Origin: Chlorobium sp.
GTDB taxonomy: Bacteria; Bacteroidota; Chlorobiia; Chlorobiales; Chlorobiaceae
Length of the DNA: 64,000 bases
Direction: 5' to 3'
Assembly (NCBI GenBank): GCA_028282595.1
Contig: JANQHQ010000039.1
Coordinates: 1 to 64,000, forward strand
Shown here: positions 58,748-64,000 of the stretch, piece after piece
How positions within the stretch are numbered: the first letter of the stretch is position 1
Layout: the number at the start of each line of letters is the position of its first letter
Notes under the pieces: generated by a model
What the model saw: only the letters and a program-made list of their open reading frames with translations
The model's database searches: none
What the model was told of the DNA's origin: nothing
Translations under genes and position numbers: made by a program

Positions 58748-59629
58748 CTATTTGGAGGGTGGAAAGTCGTCCAGACCGATCCTTGAGGCGAGCTCCCTGT
58801 CATGAAGAGCCTCGTGCGCCAGCCTGATCATGGGAATCGTCGCGCCCATCGAGCTGTATCCGCCGTCATGAAACAGGTTCTGCATGGTCACCTTTCGGGT
58901 CAGGTCGCTGAGTAACGTCATAGCGTATTCCGCACACTCTTCCGCCGATGCGTTGCCGAGCGGAGACATCAGGTCGCTGTATTCGTACATCTGCTCGAAT
59001 CCCGGAATGCCGCTGCCGGCCTTGGTATGGGTCGGACTCTGGGAAATCGTGTTGATCCGTATCCCCCGCTGCGCAAGCCTCGGGCCGTAGCTTCTGACAA
59101 TCGATTCGAGAAGCGATTTCGCATCGCCCATGTCGGAATAGGTCCAGTAATTCCTCTGCGAAGCGATATAGGAGAGCGCCAGTATGCTCGCTCCGTCGTT
59201 GAGAGCGTCGTTCTTCAGGGCGGCCGAGATCAGGCGGTGAAACGAAATCCCCGATACGTTGAGAGTTTTCATGAACCACTCGTAGTTCAGCTCTTCATAG
59301 GGAACCTGTTTGCGGATGTTCTGCGACATGCCGATGGAGTGCACGATAAAATCCACCGGGCCCACTTTCTCTTTCAGCTCTCTGAAGGCTTTGTCCGCCT
59401 CGTCGTCCTTGCTCGCATCGCACAGTATGACCGGAGCGTTGCCGCACAGCCTGGACAGTTCGTCCATGCTGCCGAACCTCAGGGCGGTCGCTATATTGGA
59501 AATCGCAATACGTGCTCCTTCGTTATATGCCTGAACGGCAATCTGCCAGCCGATGCTGCTTTCATCCAGGGGGCCGAAAACAATCCCTTTCTTTCCTTTC
59601 AAAAGACCGTAATTCGCTTTATCAGGCAT
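58748..59629 (-). CDS. fabI: Enoyl-[acyl-carrier-protein] reductase (FabI type)
   Basis: A 293-residue NADH-dependent reductase catalysing the last step of fatty-acid elongation. The opening GLLKGKKGIVFGPLDESSIGWQIA is typical of FabI; VDFIVHSIGMSQN and the catalytic Tyr-x6-Lys in WTYSDMGDAKSLLES are visible. The C-terminal stretch TMQNLFHDGGYSSMGATIPMIRLAHEAL is the usual end with a small extension. The catalytic Tyr is the one mutated or bound in triclosan-resistant enzymes of the family. Its downstream interval holds the strong palindromes. Confidence 0.93.
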   Translation of the reverse strand: MPDKANYGLLKGKKGIVFGPLDESSIGWQIAVQAYNEGARIAISNIATALRFGSMDELSRLCGNAPVILCDASKDDEADKAFRELKEKVGPVDFIVHSIGMSQNIRKQVPYEELNYEWFMKTLNVSGISFHRLISAALKNDALNDGASILALSYIASQRNYWTYSDMGDAKSLLESIVRSYGPRLAQRGIRINTISQSPTHTKAGSGIPGFEQMYEYSDLMSPLGNASAEECAEYAMTLLSDLTRKVTMQNLFHDGGYSSMGATIPMIRLAHEALHDRELASRIGLDDFPPSK

Positions 59630-59652
59630 GAGTGTAAGCTGATTCTTTTACA

Positions 59653-59818
59653 GGTATCTCTAAAAACGTATTGCGCGCTCAAATTGCTGCGTTCGGCTGT
59701 GCTCGAAATCCTCATCCCGACCTGTCGGGACTCCGGTTTTCGACAGTTTATCCCGATGCAATCGGGACTCCGTCCGCCTTGCTCTTTGCTCGCTCATGAC
59801 ACTTTTTAGAGGCACCCT
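59653..59818. repeat. MITE-like element, copy 4
   Basis: About 166 bp in the gap between fabI and the ArsA-like gene. Left end GGTATCTCTAAAAACGTATT and right end CACTTTTTAGAGGCACCCT are inverted repeats. The interior has ATCCCGACCTGTCGGGACTCC and TATCCCGATGCAATCGGGACTC. Longest copy in the window. Confidence 0.72.
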
Positions 59819-59922
59819 TACGATGTTTCGGGGGTGAAAATCCCAGCTAATTTAACATTTTAAAGAGAGAAGATACAAAGAATCGACCCAAATCCACAAC
59901 GAATCCCGGAGAAAAGGGAACA

Positions 59923-61224
59923 TTAAAACTTCATTTTCCTCAGAGTCCGGAGCTTGTTGAGAACATTCTTGTTGACGTTCAGCTCCATCTGCTCCTTTTC
60001 GACCGGAATCTCCCTGAACACCAGCTTCAGAGTATCGTCTTCCCGGATGAACTTCTCCATCTCGAGACTGTAGAGCGCCCTGGGAAGCGTAATGATGCGT
60101 TGCGCCCGGTCGACCGTGACCACTATATCCGTCCCCATGCGCTTGACCTCCACCTCTTCGGCCTCTTTCAGGAAGGGAATGCGGATGCAGAGAATCTCGC
60201 GGTGCTCGTCCGAGTGGGATTTGTTCCTGCTTTCGATCCAGAAATTCTTGCCCGAATAAAACACCTTTGCAGGCGACTGCTCGCCGAAAACGAGCTTGCT
60301 GACGTCGTGCAGGGAGTCCGGACCGATGGGTTCGGTGCGCTGGAGCTGACAGCGGAAAACCGGCGTGGGATAGAAGGAGTTATCGATCTCCATCAGGTAC
60401 TTGCTGTGCAGGTCGGCCCAAAATTCGAAGTACTCGCCGACGGTTTTCGATGTCGGCAGGATCTTGTTGATCACGATGCCGTCGATGTTGATCCCGTAGA
60501 GATGGACGAAGGTATAGGCGCGTTTGGTTTCGAGAATCGAGAGTTTCTCGGGGTTGAGAACGAGTCGGAAGGTCACTTCGGGACCGAGGATGAACTTGTT
60601 GATATCCTCCATCTGCTTGAGCAGCACGTTGACCTCTTCGAAAAACTCTTCGTCGGGTATCGAGTTCTTGCCCATCGGGCGCGCAAGCGAGGACATGCTT
60701 TTGTAGAGCTTGAAGAACTGCTTCCCCATGTTGCCGCCGATGATGATTTCGGGATAGGCCAGCAAACGGAGCGTGTTGCCCGTCGGCGACGTATCGAGCA
60801 CGACGGCGTCCCATCTGCCCGACTCGGCCTCGTCGACCAGCCGGCTCAGCGCGAAGATTTCGTCCAGGCCGGGCTGGGTCGTCAGCTCGGAAGCCATGCC
60901 GCTGTCGATCCCCTGGTTCTGGTAGGAGGACGAGACGAACTTCTGGAATCCCGACATGTTTTTCTTCAGCTCGTGGATCGTATCCACCTCCAGGCCGTAC
61001 AGATTGTCTTCGATCTTCCGGGGCTCGTTCCGGCTGATGGGTGTATTGAACACGTCCGAAAGCGAATGGGCGGGATCGGACGACATGATGAGCACGTTCT
61101 TGCCCTGTCTCGCCAGCGCGACCGCGGTGGACGAGGAAATCGTCGTCTTGCCGGTGCCGCCCTTGCCGGAATAAATGATGACCCGCGGCTGAGACTTGCC
61201 TTCTTCAAGATCCCTCGACAGCAT
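59923..61224 (-). CDS. ArsA/GET3-family ATPase with C-terminal HSP20-like domain
   Basis: A 433-residue deviant Walker A ATPase with loop GKGGTGKTT at 20-28 and switch region DTSPTGNTLRLL. The C-terminal 90 residues (LCIRIPFLKEAEEVEVKRMGTDIVVTV...) match the ArsA_HSP20-like domain common in Chlorobi and cyanobacteria. In ArsA and GET3 such ATPases drive anion export or guide tail-anchored membrane proteins. No ArsB or arsenite-resistance gene is nearby, so a targeting role is plausible but not shown. It is monocistronic on the minus strand, upstream of a MITE-like element. Confidence 0.88.
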   Translation of the reverse strand: MLSRDLEEGKSQPRVIIYSGKGGTGKTTISSSTAVALARQGKNVLIMSSDPAHSLSDVFNTPISRNEPRKIEDNLYGLEVDTIHELKKNMSGFQKFVSSSYQNQGIDSGMASELTTQPGLDEIFALSRLVDEAESGRWDAVVLDTSPTGNTLRLLAYPEIIIGGNMGKQFFKLYKSMSSLARPMGKNSIPDEEFFEEVNVLLKQMEDINKFILGPEVTFRLVLNPEKLSILETKRAYTFVHLYGINIDGIVINKILPTSKTVGEYFEFWADLHSKYLMEIDNSFYPTPVFRCQLQRTEPIGPDSLHDVSKLVFGEQSPAKVFYSGKNFWIESRNKSHSDEHREILCIRIPFLKEAEEVEVKRMGTDIVVTVDRAQRIITLPRALYSLEMEKFIREDDTLKLVFREIPVEKEQMELNVNKNVLNKLRTLRKMKF

Positions 61225-61360
61225 AGATGATTCTCCTCTCCTTTTACCGGTCCGGGCGTCCTGACCACCGGCATTCCCTTCGGTTGTAAACGACTTACAT
61301 CAGGCATTCCACGATGCCGACGCAGATGCGTTGAAGGAATAAAGGTACCATTTTCCGGCT

Positions 61361-61945
61361 TCAGATAAAACGGATCTTTTTCTGCAGCGCCCTGTAGAGA
61401 AGCTCCATGTACTCGTCGTGTCCGACCTCCACCGCTCCGAGAAAACTGAGATGGGGATTGATGATCTGCGCGTCGAGCAGCTCGTATTCTCTTGTGCGCA
61501 GATGCATTATCAGCCGGTCGAAGGCGACCTTCGAGGCGTTGGGCGCGAGATGAAACATGGACTCGCCGAAAAACGCTCCGCCGAGCGCGAGACCGTAGAG
61601 CCCGCCGACGAGAGTCCCTTCGCGATAACACTCGACGCTGTGGGCGATGCCGTGGCGGTGCAGCTCCGTGTAGAGGTCTATTATCTCCCCCGATATCCAG
61701 GTTTCCCGCTCCTGTTTCCTCGGAGCGGCGCAGTTCCTGATGACGGCCGCGAAATCGCGGTTGAAACAGACCTCGAATTCGTTGCGTCTGACGAGGCGCC
61801 TGACGACGCGGGAAGGAACGTAGCGGTCCAGGGGCACGACGGCGCGGCGATAGGGCTGACACCAGTAAACCTTGCTGTCCGTGGGATCGGCCATGGGGAA
61901 ATAACCGTGACGATAGGCCCGCAGAATCTCGTCGACGCTCACCAT
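61361..61945 (-). CDS. aat: Leucyl/phenylalanyl-tRNA-protein transferase
   Basis: A 194-residue enzyme that adds Leu or Phe to the N-terminal Arg/Lys of proteins, marking them for ClpAP degradation through the N-end rule. The opening VDEILRAYRHGYFPMAD, the middle WISGEIIDLYTELHRHGIAHSVE, LVGGLYGLALGGAFFGESMF and the closing LLDAQIINPHLSFLGAV are all characteristic. The ATG at 61945 has AGGAGG five bases upstream; a GTG at 61951 would overlap that site. Downstream of a glycosyltransferase on the same strand. Confidence 0.94.
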   Translation of the reverse strand: MVSVDEILRAYRHGYFPMADPTDSKVYWCQPYRRAVVPLDRYVPSRVVRRLVRRNEFEVCFNRDFAAVIRNCAAPRKQERETWISGEIIDLYTELHRHGIAHSVECYREGTLVGGLYGLALGGAFFGESMFHLAPNASKVAFDRLIMHLRTREYELLDAQIINPHLSFLGAVEVGHDEYMELLYRALQKKIRFI

Positions 61946-62006
61946 CGGCACCTCCTCTCCGTCCCCGGCGGAGCGCTGTACGGCGACACCCGTCCGGCAG
62001 GCGCAG

Positions 62007-63047
62007 CTACCGCTGTTGCCCGCAATCGGCCCATGCCGCCTCGACGTAACCCGGCAACCCGTCCCAGTCGCCGTTGGTTATCATTTCGGTGATATAGTCC
62101 ACGCTCCTGCTGTAGAGCAGGGGGTCACGTCCCGGTTCGAGGAGCCACTCCTTCAGAATGCCGCCGTCGAGCCGGTGCATCGTCATCCCGTAGGAGAGCT
62201 CGTCGAGGGCGAGCGCGTTCGACTCCTGCTCGATCTGCCCGTCAAGCGGCCTGAGCAACAGCTTCTTGCCGAGATGCAGGGCCTCGCCGGGCAGTTCGAA
62301 GCCGGCGTTGCAGACAACGCCGTTCGACTCCGCGAGATCACGCAGGAATCCCTCCCTCGAATAGCCCCGGAAGTGCAGATGACCGTCGTCCCGGTCCTCT
62401 TTCACCTTGCCGTAGATATGGAACTCGTGCGAATCGAACGGCGTCAGAAGGCTCCGGATATCGTCGACCTCCTCGAAAGGAAGGTAGACGAGAACCTTTC
62501 TCTCCCGGACGTCAGCCGCCCCGTTCCCGTAAAGACTTTCCGGAATGACCGGAGGAAATACCGGTTCCCGGAAATGGTGCCAGTGCAGCCCTGCGTTATA
62601 GCGGGCCGGAGCGAAGTTCAGCAGCGTGTAGCGTTCGAAAATGTTTCCCCTCGCAAGGGGGACCTTGTAGCAGAATGCGTACTGGTGGCCGAAACCCATA
62701 GAGGGAATGTTTTTCAGCCGTGCCGCCATGGCGGTTACCGGCTCGAAGTCGGTGATGACAAGATCGACGCCTTCCACATCGAGAGCCAGCACGTCGGACA
62801 TCAGTCTCGCCAGATCGAGCTGGAACATCGTTTCGATGTAGTTCATCTTTCCCTTGTAGGTCACGAGCGTCAGGCCTTTCAGCACCCTGTACGGTGAAAA
62901 AACCCCGATCTCCTTCAGCTCCTCCTCCCTGCGGCCGCTGATGATCACCTCGACGTCGTGGCCCGCCTCGCGCAGCTTGACGACCAGCTCCCTGCTGCGG
63001 CTTATATGACCGTTACCTGTCCCCTGGACCCCGAATAGGATTTTCAT
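62007..63047 (-). CDS. Glycosyltransferase of the MurG/GT-B type
   Basis: A 346-residue protein with the opening ILFGVQGTGNGHISRSRELV, the GT-B donor-fold pattern, and a C-terminal part containing VCNAGFELPGEALHLGKKLL, the nucleotide-sugar-binding region of GT28/GT1-like enzymes. The GHISR segment is the hallmark of the family related to UDP-GlcNAc transferases and MGDG synthases. The acceptor and sugar are unknown. Directly upstream of aat on the same strand, 61 bases apart, and downstream of the helicase gene. Confidence 0.82.
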   Translation of the reverse strand: MKILFGVQGTGNGHISRSRELVVKLREAGHDVEVIISGRREEELKEIGVFSPYRVLKGLTLVTYKGKMNYIETMFQLDLARLMSDVLALDVEGVDLVITDFEPVTAMAARLKNIPSMGFGHQYAFCYKVPLARGNIFERYTLLNFAPARYNAGLHWHHFREPVFPPVIPESLYGNGAADVRERKVLVYLPFEEVDDIRSLLTPFDSHEFHIYGKVKEDRDDGHLHFRGYSREGFLRDLAESNGVVCNAGFELPGEALHLGKKLLLRPLDGQIEQESNALALDELSYGMTMHRLDGGILKEWLLEPGRDPLLYSRSVDYITEMITNGDWDGLPGYVEAAWADCGQQR

Positions 63048-63141
63048 TCCGCAGACCGTTGCCTATGTGTTGATGGATCGTTCCCGGTTTCGTGCTTCGC
63101 CGTTTCCCTTCTCCCGCACGGGCGGATATCCTGTCGCGCGG

Positions 63142-64000
63142 TCATCTTTCGATCGTAAGGTTCGCATACTGCACCATCAGCGTTTTCTCGCCGGCCGTCC
63201 GGAAACGTATGACCGCTTTCTGGTGTTCCCCGCTGCCCTGCACCGAGACGACGACCCCCGGACCGAACATGGCGTGATGCACCCTCGTTCCGGCGCGGAG
63301 ACCCGCCGGCTTCGGCGGCGCCGGGCGCGCGTCCGGCGCGGCGGAGAACGCGGCCGGAACGGCGGCGCGGCCCGACCCCTGTGAAACGAAGCGGGACGCC
63401 CCGGCCGATGCCCCGTTTTCCCTGCTTCCGCCCCCTTCGGTCACCAGCAGTTCCCCGTCGATCTCGTCGATGAACATGGATCGCATGTTCCGCTGCGGCT
63501 GACCGTAATGATAGCGGCTTTTCGCCCACGAAAGAAACACCTTGCGCTGCGCCCTCGTCACCGCGACGTAGAACAGCCGCCGCTCCTCCTCCAGCTCCGC
63601 CTCTTCGTAGAAGTTGAGCGGAAACAGGCGTTCCTCCAGGCCGGTGATGAACACCACGGGAAACTCCAGACCCTTGGCCGAGTGAACCGTCATGAGCGAG
63701 ACGTAGTTCGTCGACTCCTGGACTTCGTCGTAATCCGTCGCGAGGGAAATATCGTTCAGGAAATCGTTCAGGCTGTTGGCGCCCTGGTTGTGGTCCGAAA
63801 AATCCCTCGCCATGGAGAGCAGTTCCTGGAGGTTTTCATACCTCGCCATGGCCTCCGGCGTGTTTTCGGCCTGCAGGAGCGAGGTGAGCCCCGTCGATTC
63901 GTACAGGGCCGAAAGCACCTCGTAGACCGAGCCCTCTTCCGCGACGCGCTTCAGATTTTCGATAACGGCGGCAAAGGCTTCGAGGGCGTTTTTCAGGCGT
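63142..64000 (-). CDS. UvrD/PcrA-type DNA helicase (partial, 5' end beyond window)
   Basis: The C-terminal 285 or so residues of a superfamily 1 helicase. Visible are motif V (YVSLMTVHSAKGLEFPVVFITGLEERLFPL), motif VI (EEERRLFYVAVTRAQRKVFLSWA) and the tail with GTRVHHAMFGPGVVVSVQGSG, the RNAP-binding Tudor-like domain of PcrA/UvrD. The gene continues past 64000 to the right. A linker with many Ala and Pro residues (residues near APAAFSAAPDARPAPPKPAG) separates core and tail. Role in nucleotide excision repair, replication fork restart or transcription-coupled repair is the family expectation. Confidence 0.93.
   Translation of the reverse strand, partial: RLKNALEAFAAVIENLKRVAEEGSVYEVLSALYESTGLTSLLQAENTPEAMARYENLQELLSMARDFSDHNQGANSLNDFLNDISLATDYDEVQESTNYVSLMTVHSAKGLEFPVVFITGLEERLFPLNFYEEAELEEERRLFYVAVTRAQRKVFLSWAKSRYHYGQPQRNMRSMFIDEIDGELLVTEGGGSRENGASAGASRFVSQGSGRAAVPAAFSAAPDARPAPPKPAGLRAGTRVHHAMFGPGVVVSVQGSGEHQKAVIRFRTAGEKTLMVQYANLTIER

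Overview
The window comes from a green sulfur bacterium (Chlorobiaceae). The clearest marker is fmoA (12039-13142), a 367-residue Fenna-Matthews-Olson bacteriochlorophyll a antenna protein that still carries the histidines known as pigment ligands. Agreeing with this are a monomeric NADP isocitrate dehydrogenase (reductive TCA cycle), a Chlorobium-type sepiapterin reductase, an ArsA ATPase with an HSP20-like tail, an archaeal/eukaryal-type prolyl-tRNA synthetase and a B12-dependent ribonucleotide reductase. Genus and species cannot be fixed from the sequence alone. Most of the window is GC-rich core chromosome; the accessory stretch at about 46.9-52.3 kb is visibly more AT-rich.

Layout. 0-11.9 kb: prmC, a DUF4412 lipid-binding-like protein, proS, a 2-Cys peroxiredoxin, a purine permease, a nitrilase-family amidase, ispE, a SPOR protein, a sigma-54 activator and lnt. 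12-21 kb: fmoA with its terminator, a MerR regulator, an ABC exporter half, a B12-binding radical SAM enzyme, mutS and a small membrane protein. 20.8-31.9 kb: rplU-rpmA, mdh, radC, a cold-shock protein, sepiapterin reductase, yqeY, serS, a small cystatin-like protein, a sulfotransferase, and metY-metX behind a SAM-I riboswitch. 31.9-45.8 kb: a dps gene between an eroded copy of the rsmB 5' end and rsmB itself, xer recombinase, TPR and nuclease-fold proteins, a DEAD-box helicase, the archease/thpR pair, waaA, pdxA and an ftsE-like ATPase. 45.9-52.3 kb: accessory region with a RAYT-type transposase, GNAT, zinc-ribbon and DUF2059 genes, then a phosphoribosyltransferase-like protein, a nucleotidyltransferase and a free-standing GT51 transglycosylase domain. 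52.5-64 kb: nrdJ, icd, fabI, an ArsA ATPase, aat, a glycosyltransferase and the 3' part of a UvrD/PcrA helicase.

Points that ordinary annotation would miss: (1) the accessory cassette 49.0-52.2 kb, which contains a 60-bp integron attC-like site and resembles an uncharacterised defence or conflict locus; (2) repeated boundary sequences, in the same order, around two neighbouring accessory modules; (3) arrays of about 29-bp-period hairpins with conserved flanks but variable, compensated stems, in at least two large intergenic regions; (4) a dispersed MITE-like family of about 110-165 bp; (5) a SAM-I riboswitch in front of metY-metX; (6) an eroded duplicate of the rsmB start upstream of dps. No rRNA, tRNA or CRISPR array was recognised by eye.
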